Shown here: positions 55,000 to 64,000 of the stretch, one piece after another
Layout: every line of letters starts with the position of its first letter
Position numbering within the stretch: position 1 is the stretch's first letter
DNA from: Acanthosepion esculentum
Lineage: Eukaryota > Mollusca > Cephalopoda > Sepiida > Sepiidae
DNA length: 64,000 nucleotides
NCBI GenBank assembly: GCA_964036315.1
Contig: OZ038482.1
Coordinates: 13,141,785 to 13,205,784, forward strand
Direction of reading: 5' to 3'
Made by a program: the position numbers and the translations under genes
Notes under the pieces: model-generated
Databases searched by the model: none
Told to the model about the DNA's origin: nothing
The model's input: only the letters and a program-made list of their open reading frames with translations

Positions 55000-55545
55000 A
55001 AACGTTTGAACTAGTATCATTTTCTTTATTTTTTCGATAATGTTTCAGCCAATGCACTCTCCTGCCTGCTTGCTAAGGTTTTGCTCCCCTGCTTCATTAT
55101 TTCTTGCTTGGCAATCTTAATACACTTATGTACCTAGACAGACATGGATTTCTGCTGTGACTGCCTCACCAGTTAAAATGTTTATGGGAAAGTGGTTTAC
55201 CCATGTGCTCACTTGCCAATTCTCATCTTGGTCAGCCATCAAGGCATTTGAGTAATGAAACATTTTTGTCAATATGTGGTGATGCGTGTAGGGAAAATTG
55301 GGTTCATGCCCCTTTCCCCCCAAGTGCATTAACATGAAGTGAAAATCAGCAGCCCCAGTTTGGAATGAAAACAGTTTCAAAAGTTTTTTTTTTTTTGTTT
55401 GTTTTGTTTCTGCAATGCCAGTTGAATACCTATAATATTTGTAGATATTTATTTAGTCCAGGTTAGTAGGACACTGAATGAGGATTGAACTTACTATATA
55501 GTGATTTTCCAAGTGTAGCTCAGATGTGGCATAATAGGTCGAAAG
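55000..55545. other. Unassigned DNA
   Basis: An 84-codon minus-strand frame (55126-55380) has no recognised domain. Confidence 0.3.
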
Positions 55546-55635
55546 TAAGAGGGACCCAGTGAGAATCGAACTCACTACGCAGTCGTAATTGTTCTAGCGA
55601 GACAATCTTGCTAACCATTACACCACCTCGAGGTG
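55545..55635 (-). mobile_element. tRNA-like SINE head (not a functional tRNA)
   Basis: Minus strand: GGTGTAATGGTTAGCAAGA (A-box-like), then GTGAGTTCGATTCTCAC, a perfect 5-bp T-stem with loop. The acceptor arms do not pair (5' CTCGAGG against 3' GGGTCCC). A related head piece lies at 35037. Best read as a SINE fragment. Confidence 0.55.
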
Positions 55636-55639
55636 CACT

Positions 55640-56350
55640 CTGAACTTACTATCTATGGTCTGTGAGATTAGCTTGCTAAACACTCCATAGCATGTATCTC
55701 ATTCTGTTTTCAACAAAATCAATTTTTAAATTGGCCTAGTTTGGTACAAGGTTACAATAATGAAGCATCTTCTGCGAATCAATTACTACAATAACAAATT
55801 GGCTTATAAGTTTGTTAGTCATTGCATTATGAAAGAAACTCTTATTCAACTTAAATTAAGCTGGCAAAAGTAGTAGAGCACTTACTATATCTCTGTTAGG
55901 TATCGTGTGTGTTATATAGATAGTTCTTTAAGGCAAATATTATTAAAATTAAGACATTTTGTGCCCATTAATTTTAATGATTGACTTTTCCTAATTACAA
56001 ATAATTCTTCTTAGACAATGAGGAAATTCTATCAGAAATTGTCCAAAGTTCATTTTGAAAGGTAAAGTACAAGAAATATGGTCTACTCTTTCAACTTTCT
56101 TAAGTCATCATCAGGGTAGGTAGAAACAATTGGTGAGTAGTTTCATAGAACTAGTAAGTGTTGTGATATAGGCGAGGAGTGTGTGATTTTTTTAATTTTT
56201 ATTTTTATTTTTTTTACACATTTTAGTATATAAAATGTAAGTAGAAAGAAACATTTTTAAGCATTCATAAATTTAAAATTTTGAAAACCTAACAATATTT
56301 TTTACTCCTGTTTCAAAATAAAATCCTTACAATTTTTATGCATATCACCT
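55640..56350. other. Unassigned DNA
   Basis: No recognised feature. Confidence 0.35.
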
Positions 56351-56354
56351 CAAA

Positions 56355-56830
56355 CAAGACGAGTGCCACTAGCATGCCAAGGGTTACAGAGAGTGAAAGT
56401 AAGAGTAAAGATGGTGTTTGAGGAAAGGATATACCGAAGGATGGGGTTCATTATCAAGGCGTCAGAAGATGTCAATTGACATTATATTTGAAGATTATAG
56501 CTATCAGGGAAGCAAGTAAGAGGAAGGGAGTTCCACTGTCAGGAAGTGCAAAAGAAGAAGCTGTTGTCATAGAAGAGGCAGTTACATTTAACTGTTTTGA
56601 CAGTAAAAGGATGTGACCAAGATGCCAAACTAGTAGCACGCTTAAATTCATGCAGTTTGGGAATCCGTGAAAGAAGCTTGTCAGAAAATACCTGTAGAAA
56701 AGACAGAGGGAAGCCACAGCATGTCTGTGAGATAGTGACTGTAGACGAGATGCCAGATCAGGACCTATCACAATGCATATCTGTCTTGAGATAAACAATG
56801 GAGGTGCCAGATCATATATGGCAACAGTTT
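56355..56830 (-). pseudogene. CR1/L2-type LINE 3' fragment, reversed
   Basis: The minus strand reads DLASRLQSLSHRHAVASLCL, then FYRYF, then DSGTPF and, near the end, KYNVN. This matches the 36473 LINE C-terminus (LASRLQSLSHRRAVASLCLF, CNVNRHLL). The 3' end (GTAACCCTTGGCATGCTAGT) is at about 56390. It is 5'-truncated with frameshifts. Confidence 0.75.
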
Positions 56831-56984
56831 TGCCTTGATAAAGTCACATTTCTTGGATGAAATGCATCAGTAAAGATTTGTTTTCCTTTTGACCTTGTTC
56901 ACATTGTCTTTATACGCATATATTTTTAGTTGTATCTGAATCTTTACACATGCATGGCTTGCTATTAGTTTCTAATCATATCTG

Positions 56985-57405
56985 TCTGCTAGAGTGATTA
57001 ACTACTCCCTGTTGCAGATGTCTGCTCAGGCACATTTTGTGTTTGTTCACCACTCCAAGAACACACGTGTACTTGAAACTTTGCTGAGGAGACCCAGAAT
57101 CTGGGCCTGATGAGCTCTTTGAACAAGCCAATATGCACAAACCCTCAGCTATGATGACTTGTAACCTCATGCTAGCATGACACTCAATGGCTGGCAGGCA
57201 ATTCCCTCTACCTAATTTTACTCACAAGGTTTGGATTAACTCATGGCTTCTTTTTCAATCATTTTTCAATGGTACTGCCCACTGTGGTTGCTTCTCCAGA
57301 CTAATAACTTTAAGAAGTCAAATTGACAATGAAGAGATTCAAACTTTGGTTTCATGTTCAGAAAGCAAACATTGTAACCACTCTGTCTGTCATGTCTGTC
57401 TGTCT
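56985..57405 (-). mobile_element. SINE family Q, copy 2 (reversed)
   Basis: Minus strand head AGAGTGGTTACAATGTTTGC and AAGTTTGAATCTCTTC (B-box-like). The body matches 51845-52310 in the same order (TGTTGCAGATG, TATGATGACTTGTAACCTCA, ACTCACAAGGTTTG). Followed by a (TCTG)n-like tract. Confidence 0.65.
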
Positions 57406-57480
57406 GTCATGTCTATGTCTCTATCTATCTGTCTGCCTATCATTCATATCTATGTATGTGTCTATCTATCTATAGAGAAA
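57405..57480. repeat. (GTCT)n/(ATCT)n imperfect microsatellite
   Basis: TCTGTCTGTC and CTATCTATCT runs. Confidence 0.85.
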
Positions 57481-57629
57481 CCAAAATTCACAAATCTATA
57501 GTCCTGTTCATATCTATAATTTCACAAATTACCATGTAGAATTATCAAGCCATGCTTTTTGAAAAAATTTTTTTTTATTAATGAAGTCACCCCAAGCAAG
57601 CTGATAAAGCAAGTGAATGAGAATAAAAA

Positions 57630-57730
57630 AGACTTTTGAAAGAACTTGAAACCGAATCTTAAGCAGGAAACAAGGGATAAACCTCCACTCCTGTTCAAAA
57701 GACCGGGAAGGAATGTGAACTGGATGATAA
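57630..57730 (+). repeat. Dispersed repeat shared with 27336
   Basis: GGATAAACCTCCACTCCTGT and CAAAAGACCGGGAAGGAA as at 27372-27405. Confidence 0.6.
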
Positions 57731-57867
57731 GGGAACATATCTACTTCTATTTCTATTATACTTTATGAAACAGTATAAACTTACAATATGATGTTTACAC
57801 AACTCCTGAAGGTCAATAAACTTAATAACAGCCTATCATCTTCATTTGAGGTCAACAATCTATTTAA

Positions 57868-58494
57868 TATCTGTCTATATTTCTGAGATGACATAGTATG
57901 TACACTATTTACATTATTCGGACTATTGTCCTCATCTTTGTTGCCATATTTATTACAACGTTTCGGCCGTTGTACACTCCGGCCTTCTTCAGGTGGTTGG
58001 AATGTTGAACTGAACCATTATTTCGCTCACTGGCGTAGACTGTTCTAGTTACACGTGCCATGTTTAACGGATGTCAGTTATCACTTATCTCCTGTTAATT
58101 CCCCTCTGAAAGTTCTCCACTGCCTTAACCAGGTATTGAACTCACACTTTTTGGGTCCTGTCACTGGATGTAACTAATGCCTGTATCCACTGTGCCATGT
58201 GTCCTTGAATAATCTAAATAATGAACATAATACTTCATCTCAGAAATATAGACAGATACTGATTATTATTACTGCAGTGAAAAACTTGGAGAGGGAATTA
58301 ACAGGAGATAACTGATAACTGACATCCATTAAACATGGCATGTGGAACTAGAACAGTCTACCCCAAAGTGCGAAACAAAGGGTTCAGTTTGACATTCCAA
58401 CTACCTGAAGAAGGCTGGAGCATACAATGGCTGAAATGTAATAAATATGGCGACAAAGATGAAGACAATAATCCAAATAATGTAAATAGTGTAA
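57868..58494. mobile_element. Palindromic SINE family P, ~215-bp arms
   Basis: The left arm is a complete reversed copy: tail ACACTATTTACATTATTCGG, CGTTTCGGCCGTTGTACACT, body, and reversed head GTATTGAACTCACACTTTTT to TATCCACTGTGCCATGTG. A ~75-bp spacer carries the tail end CATCTCAGAAATATAGACAG. The right arm is a forward copy lacking the head (CAGTGAAAAACTTGGAGAGG to ATAATGTAAATAGTGTA). Orientation is again heads in, tails out. Confidence 0.8.
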
Positions 58495-58810
58495 TCTATT
58501 TAATGAAGTCTCTATGAGCAAAACAATAATTACCAATGTAGATAAGCATTAATGACCCCCCTCCACTAAAAAGAAAAGCAATAATTCTTCAGAAATTGTT
58601 ATTAGCCTCTTCCCCACACCAGTTCCTTTTTATGTCTACTTAGGAAATATCTTTTATGCAAACAGATGGGATTGAAATCAGTTCACCCATCACTGCAACA
58701 TTAGGTTAAAATGAGAAAATTGTAGAACTTCTCTAAATTAATAACTTATGTTTATGATGTATTTGTATTAATTAAAACCACAAAGTTAGAAATTTACAAA
58801 CAAGTTTTGT
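58495..58810. other. Unassigned DNA
   Basis: Nothing recognised. Confidence 0.35.
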
Positions 58811-58811
58811 A

Positions 58812-59445
58812 CATTGAATCAATGGCTTCATCTACTGCAAGGAAAGTTGGCTCTCTGTCATGCCAGAAGGTTTTTCTCACCGGAGTCTATCCTCCAAATC
58901 TACCAAGTACTGTTGCCATATATGGTCTGGTGCCCCAGCTGTTCATCTCAAGGTACTTGACAAAATCCAAAGATGGATATGCAATGTGATAGGTCCTGAT
59001 CTAGCATCTTGTCTACAGTCACTTTCTCACAGCTTCCCCCACTGTCTATTCTACAGATGCTTTCATGGCAACTGCTTTGATGAGCGACTTTAACTGGTAC
59101 CCCCAATTGCATCAATTTAAGCTTGCTACTAGGTAGATATCTTGGTCTCACCCTTTCCCTGTTGAAACAGTTAAATGTAACCACCTCTTCTGCTCCAACA
59201 GTTTCTTCTCTTGCCCTTCACAACAGTGGAGCTCTCTTCCTCTTGCTTGCTTCCCTGATAGCTATAATATTCAAATGTAATGTCATTTGACATCTTCTGA
59301 TGCCCTGATCCCCGTCCTTCTCTATATCCTTTCCTCAAACACCCCTCTTTACTCTTGCTCTCACTCTCTGTAACCCCTTGTGTGCTAGTGGCACACCCGA
59401 CTTGCTTGGGGTGATATGCTTAAAAAATGTTTCCTCTCTTCATTC
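58812..59445 (+). pseudogene. CR1/L2-type LINE 3' end
   Basis: TTGAATCAATGGCTTCATCT and ACTGCAAGGAAAGTTGG match 38843-38880 almost exactly. The translation has MASSTARKVGSL and CNVIGPDLASCLQSLSHS. It ends with the LINE 3' UTR GTAACCCCTTGTGTGCTAGT and GCTTGGGGTGATATGC. It is 5'-truncated, frameshifted, and closer to the 56355 copy than to 36473 in detail. Confidence 0.8.
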
Positions 59446-59491
59446 AATTGAATCTGATTATTAAACCAGCCATTCTTCTATATTATTCTAC

Positions 59492-59565
59492 CTCTGTCCC
59501 ATAATGATTGTTCCATTGAGACTATGAAATTTGTGCAAAAATGGAACAATCATTATGGGACAGAG
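59492..59565. repeat. 26-bp palindrome at a LINE-LINE junction
   Basis: CTCTGTCCCATAATGATTGT.. and its exact complement, 26-bp arms around a 22-nt loop, 74 bp in all. It may be a minimal MITE. It lies between two LINE 3' ends. Confidence 0.85.
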
Positions 59566-59785
59566 ATGGGAACTCCCTTCCTCCTACTTGCTTCCCTGAT
59601 AGCTATAATCTTCAAATATTCAAGTGTAATATCAATCGACATCTTCTGATGCCTTGATCCTGATCCCCGTCCTTCTCTATATCCTTTCCTCAAACACCCC
59701 TCTTTACTCTTGCTCTCACTCTCTGTAACTCCTTGTGTGCTAGTGGCACACCCGACTTGCTTGGGGTGAAATGCTTAAAAAAAAA
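59566..59785 (+). pseudogene. Second LINE 3' end in tandem
   Basis: It repeats the last ~215 bp of the 59.4-kb copy: CTTCCCTGATAGCTATAATC, AATATCAATCGACATCTTCT, CTCTGTAACTCCTTGTGTGC and GCTTGGGGTGAAATGC, then an A run. Confidence 0.8.
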
Positions 59786-59841
59786 ATATCAGTTGTTAAA
59801 TTTTCCTATAAAGTTAACTTCAATAAAAGAATGATTATATC

Positions 59842-60000
59842 AGCATGTGACCTTGTGGTTAAAATAATAATAATGTTCAATGCGTGAGACCTGGGTTCAA
59901 ATCTCATCAGTCAAATGACTTCTTGATATTAATGGCTTGGGATGACAATCCCATTCTGCAGCACTGTTGGGAAGTACCTGAAAACCACACCTTCAAAGGT
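59842..60000 (+). mobile_element. tRNA-derived SINE fragment
   Basis: GACCTTGTGGTTAAAA (A-box-like), an (ATA)n expansion, then ACCTGGGTTCAAATCTCATC (a good B-box). A body of about 100 bp follows, with no clear tail. Confidence 0.6.
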
Positions 60001-60380
60001 TGACCCAAGCTGGGAGAGTGAAATTGAGGAGAGAAGTTGATAGAAGTACTATCAAAAAAGTCCTTGAGATTAAGGGTTCGTATTCTTCAATTGTTGTTCC
60101 CACTGACTCCTTAGCTCTCACCCAGAAACTGAAACTAACGCCTGCTCAGCTTAATTGTAGTATAGATCAGATGTTGGCTTTGTGGATGTTTAAGAAACAC
60201 TAATGTGTCTGAGCTGGCATCTGCTAAGGAGGTGATCTTGCAACTTTAACAGACAAGTATACTTGGAAATTAGCAACCAGCTATTTATTAACTAAAAATA
60301 TAGATGGAGTTAAAAATTTAACTAATGTTAATTTTTAATAATTCTGTAGAGAATAACTTGGAGGTCCAAGAGGGCCAGCT
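60001..60380. other. Unassigned DNA with a 67-codon open stretch
   Basis: 60000-60203 is open (LKLTPAQLNCSIDQMLALWM near its end) but starts at TTG and has no recognised family. Confidence 0.3.
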
Positions 60381-60384
60381 GTCC

Positions 60385-60860
60385 TGGGTATGACTATAAA
60401 CTACGTCCAACAGAAAGGCCTCTGATCAGGAGGTTTTGAGGAGCGTGGAACCACCTCTTAATTGCTGGGGTTCCCAGATCCACCCTGACCCGGGGTGGTA
60501 GCACATGTTAGGGTCCCAACTATGGTCAAATAGTTGACCCCCGAAACTGAGGTAAAAAAACATTATGAAAGTGTAAAACATAGGTTTTAATACCAGAAAT
60601 ACTTTATAAAAAAATATTACCAGAATTAAATATTTGAAGAAAAAAAATATTACCAGCAGTATGTTTTTGAAAAATTAAAATATTACCAGAAATATAATTT
60701 TGACGGAAAAAAATATTATCAGAAATATAATTTTGACGGAAAAAAATATTACCAGAAATAGATTTTTGACAAAACAAAAATATTACCAGGAAAAAAAAAA
60801 GTTGTCGGCATTAAATGACCCATTGAGGTTGATATGCTGTAAAACAAAACAAAACAAAAC
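60385..60860 (-). mobile_element. Family R copy 5 (reversed)
   Basis: Reverse complement order: left end (60822-60850, ATATCAACCTCAATGGGTC), core of five or six TATTACCAGAAATA-type units, then CAACTATTTGACCATAGTTG, AGGTGGTTCCACGCTCCTCA, GATCAGAGGCCTTTCTGTTG and ATAGTCATACCCAGGACAG. Confidence 0.85.
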
Positions 60861-60861
60861 A

Positions 60862-60960
60862 AACCAATAGATAGATAGATAAAAAAATATAACCGGAATA
60901 AAAATCTTGTCTGCATTAAATAACCCATTGAGGTTCATATGCCGTAAAACAAAATCTAAC
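60862..60960 (-). mobile_element. Extra left end of family R
   Basis: A second copy of only the left end and one core unit (reverse of TTACGGCATATGAACCTCAA), separated from copy 5 by a (GATA)n tract. Suggests a tandem or recombined insertion. Confidence 0.7.
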
Positions 60961-61039
60961 AAACTAGAAATTCTTGTTACTTAACTATAACAGAGAATAC
61001 TTCAATAGATATAAAATAGTAATAGTACTGTTAACCATA

Positions 61040-61250
61040 TAAGGAAACATTTAGCAGTCATTGACTGAGCAGCCAGTACTGCTTTCTGTTAAAATTTAGA
61101 AAATCTTTTGCTTAAAACAATTTTTCATGAAAATAGGTTTCTCAAGTCCAGTAGCTGTTATTGCCCTTTTCAGTATTGATGGGGTTTCCTTTCTAGCTTT
61201 TTGTTTATATAATGCGGAATGTCAAAGCTGTCATTTCTAGTCTGATATAG
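61040..61250 (-). pseudogene. LINE 3' fragment, third clade, reversed
   Basis: Matches 51430-51640 in order: ATATAAGGAAACATTTAGCA, AAAACAATTTTTCATGAAAA, AAGTCCAGTAGC. Non-coding remnant. Confidence 0.5.
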
Positions 61251-62550
61251 TTAACGCATTTCATGTCTTCATGCATTATAAAGGAGTTAAAATATAAAAC
61301 ATCACTAATCAATGATAATTTCCCAAACCATGCAATCGACAAACAAATCAAACTAACCCTAGGAAAAAAAATGGAAGTTGTAGAATGTTTTTGTCAGACA
61401 AGTTGTCATTTGGTATAGTGACTGGAAGACATGAATAAAGAAAATTGGTATTGATTGCCCTGTAGAACTATTGCAGATAGGAAGCCTCTTAGGAAAATGG
61501 CAAGAATGACTCAAGAATTGATGAATACTTGGAGTCAGAAGAATACCTTACCAGATACGAAGATCTTATGAAATGATGATGATGATATTCATATTAAAAA
61601 AACAATTTCTTTTTCTTTTTCCAAACCCATTTACACAATTTCAAATTAAAAGAAAAAAAAAACTTGACAGAGACTGGTTGACAAATATAGGATAAGATAA
61701 ATCTACTGAATTCATTAATAGACATTACAATTATTTCAAAAATAATATAGGTCAATGTCTGATCCCTACCCCCTCCTCTTCAATATTAAGTATTTTAATA
61801 TAAATAAATTTTAAAACACTCTCTTCCCTCTCTAAGCTCAAACATGTCTCTCACACTATTCCTCACTACTCTCTATGTTCACTTTATATAAGCTTAATAC
61901 TGCCCTTAAAAAGTGTAAATTTAAAATTTATTTTTTTTCAACTTTGAAAGTGAAGTCTGAAGATCCAGAGAAAAATAAAATCTCTGAAATGAATTATAAC
62001 TAATGGAACCTTAAAGTGGTCTGTTTTTTCTTTAAATTAAAAAATATATAATGCTATGGAGTTGTTGATTAACATAGAAAACAAAAAAAGCATATATATT
62101 GATATAAAATGTTTCAAAAATTAATTTCAACTCTGTCTTAAAATATTCATTAAATAATTTTTTTTCCTATTTCAATTTATGTAACTCTATGATTAAGTAA
62201 AAAAAAAACCCCTAAAAAAACTGATTTTACTAATGAGATTAAATCTAATAAACTCCCTTAATCTGTAGCATTGTGTAGTCATTTTAATTACCTTTGGTAT
62301 TTAATTGCTTGCTTAGACATGATAAGCTATTGATGTCATTACCTTACATTCTGGTTGGGGTCTTGGTTGTATTTTTGTTTGATGTTAGAGAAGTGTTTCA
62401 TCTCCAAAATTGGGTTAATATTTTGAATGACCTCTTGGCTCCACTTTTATGACTGACAAAGTGAACAATAATTGCCCAGCATAAAACAGTTTTGTTGTTT
62501 AGTCTTCTGACACTTCTATGATGCAGGGTGTCTTTTATAAATATCTATAT
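61251..62550. other. Unassigned AT-rich DNA
   Basis: A short (GAT)n at 61577-61590 follows GAAGATCTTATGAA and could mark another LINE 3' end, but translation is not convincing. No exon recognised. Confidence 0.35.
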
Positions 62551-62554
62551 AGTA

Positions 62555-63822
62555 CAGGGGTTGGACAAAATAATTGAAACGCTCGTTAAATTCAAAGAAA
62601 ATTTGTTTAATATGGAATTGGTCCTCCTTTAGCCTCACATACAGCTTTAATACGTCTAGGAATGGAATCATACAGCTTCCTGACTTCATCCAGAGGAATT
62701 TTCAGCCATTCTTCCATTAACACCTTCACCAGCTCTTTAAGACACGACGGTGGAGGATAGCGGCTCCTAACTTGTCGCTCCAAAATGCACCACAAATGTT
62801 CAATAATATTGATATCTGGAGATTGGGGAGGCCACTCCATGTGTTCTAGCTCACTTTCATGCTCTTCATACCAATTCTTAACCACTCGAGCGGTATGTAT
62901 TGGAGCATTATCGTCTTGGAAGATGCAGTCACCATCAGGGATTAAGTCTGGGCCATTGGATGAACATGATCTCACAAAATGTCCAGGTAATCGTTGCTGT
63001 TGATTTTTACCATGCAGGGCAACTATTGAACCAAAACAATTCTATGATATGGCGGCCCAAACTATCACTGATCCACCTCCATGCTTCACTTTTGGAAGAA
63101 GGCAGTCAGTGTTGTAAGCTTCTTTAGGCTGCCTCCACACATAAACTTGCTCCGAAGTTGGGAAAAGAGAAAAACTGGACTCGTCTGAGAATATGACTTG
63201 CTTCCATTGGTCTGCAGACCAGGCATTGTGATCTCTGCACCACTTCAACCACTTCTGAATGTTGCGAGTGGAGAGAAGAGGTTTCCTTATGGTGGCTCTT
63301 CCATGATATCCAGCCTTATGGAGCTCACGACGAACAGTTTAACTAGAAGCTGGACTATTCAGATGATTATTCAACTCGGCAGTCACGTTGGCCGCAGTAG
63401 TCTAATGATTTTTCGCCACATTGCGTTTCAATGCACGTTGGTCCCTGTCAGTAAGTTTGCAAGTTCGGCCCAAATTGCTACAGTTGCTAGAGGTCTTACC
63501 CTGTTTCTTGAATTGCGTCATAGTTCTTGATATGGTAGCTCTTGAAAAACCAAATAGTTTAGTAACCTTAGTGATCGAGGCGCCTGCCATGCAAGCTCCA
63601 ACAATTTGCCCATTTTCGAACTCAGAGAGGTCACGCATTTAGCTTAAATTTTACTAAATTCTAAAAATAAATAAGCCAAAGACAGTAAATTAGATAAATA
63701 AACCTATTTACAATAGATATAACTTGCAATTATGAAGTTTTAGTTAAAGTTCTTACTATAATAGGTCTTTGAAATATATGAGTGGAATTTGCACCTGTTC
63801 CAATTATTTTGTCCAACACCTG
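62555..63822 (-). mobile_element. Tc1-like transposon, inactive
   Basis: TA lies at both edges (62553-62554 and 63823-63824). Inverted ends are CAGGGGTTGGACAAAATAAT and, reversed on the right, CAGGTGTTGGACAAAATAAT, so about 23 bp with one mismatch. The element is 1268 bp, the normal Tc1 size, and contains one reversed transposase frame. Confidence 0.95.
62607..63638 (-). pseudogene. Tc1/mariner transposase, three in-frame stops, DD36E spacing
   Basis: ATG at 63636-63638, stop at 62607: about 343 codons in a single uninterrupted frame, the normal length. N-terminal helix-turn-helix: MRDLSEFENGQIVGACMAGA, then ITKVTKLFGFSRATISRTM. Catalytic core: the first Asp is in VIFSDESSFSL (about 63190), the second in CIFQDDNAPIHTA (about 62910), and the Glu in INIIEHLWC (about 62800). 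Between the second Asp (of DN) and the Glu there are 36 residues, not the 34 of Tc1, which fits DD36E elements. VKHGGGSVIVWAAIS is also typical. Premature stops at 63402-63404, 63339-63341 and 63042-63044 inactivate it, with no frameshift. Confidence 0.95.
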
Positions 63823-63824
63823 TA

Positions 63825-64000
63825 TGTAAAATGAAGTGTGGATGGGTAATGATATATATGGAATGTTCCTTAAACATTTGTGCAATTTGCACTCAAAGTA
63901 AATATAATATACTTTAATGCAACTCTTTGTGAGCAGCATCATTTGTGAGATCATTGCTCAAGGGAACTATTTCCTAACACTAGAGTATGTAATGTGGTTT
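63825..64000. other. Unassigned DNA to the window edge
   Basis: Nothing recognised. Confidence 0.4.

Noticed and set aside
55545..55635. Functional tRNA gene on the minus strand
   Set aside because: The T arm is good but the acceptor stem does not pair and no proper cloverleaf forms; a SINE head is more likely.
61370..61600. Another RTE-like LINE C-terminus ending in (GAT)n
   Set aside because: The translation does not match the known C-terminal motifs in any single frame; left unassigned.

Overview
This window looks like nuclear DNA of a coleoid cephalopod, most likely an octopus. The evidence is indirect: AT-rich, intron-dense-looking DNA with no bacterial gene organisation, many microsatellites, several tRNA-derived SINE families in the style of cephalopod genomes, abundant broken non-LTR retrotransposons, and one secreted-protein exon of metazoan type. 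No species marker such as mitochondrial DNA or an intact rRNA gene is present, so the taxon is an inference.

Layout. 0-12 kb: a TIR transposon enclosing an LTR-like copy, a nested satellite (3.0-4.6 kb), a transposase fragment, a LINE 3' end, a minisatellite-bearing interspersed repeat here called family R (7.2-7.9 kb), a hairpin made of two opposed SINEs (9.0-9.3 kb), a 5S rRNA-like fragment and a MITE with 60-bp ends. 12-21.6 kb: a pogo/Tigger-like MITE, broken RTE-like LINE pieces, a 22-bp minisatellite open in all three forward frames, a Penelope-type GIY-YIG fragment and a SINE. 22-24 kb: a piggyBac-like element containing a hAT-like element that contains a GC-rich stem-loop cassette. 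24.8 kb: a possible small host exon. 25-31 kb: degenerate LINEs, a 109-bp tandem array and two hAT-like elements. 32-35 kb: a possible solo LTR and a 529-bp tandem duplication. 36-41 kb: a near full-length but frameshifted CR1/L2/Jockey-type LINE and an internally deleted RTE-like LINE with a triplicated 3' end. 41-44.4 kb: three more copies of the LTR-like family. 45.8-49 kb: the only convincing host gene, the first coding exon of a protein resembling bark beetle/anakonda, with an E-box cluster upstream and a repeat-poor first intron downstream. 49-62 kb: more LINE and SINE debris, including palindromic SINEs, one flanked by a perfect 12-bp target duplication. 62.5-63.8 kb: a dead Tc1-like transposon with a D36E spacing.

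How the parts relate. Nearly all open reading frames are transposase, reverse transcriptase or repeat translations, and all recognised mobile coding regions are broken. The recurrent theme is inverted pairing: one SINE family occurs repeatedly with its tail inverted at both ends around a pol III-like tRNA module. Such sequences would fold into long double-stranded RNA if transcribed.
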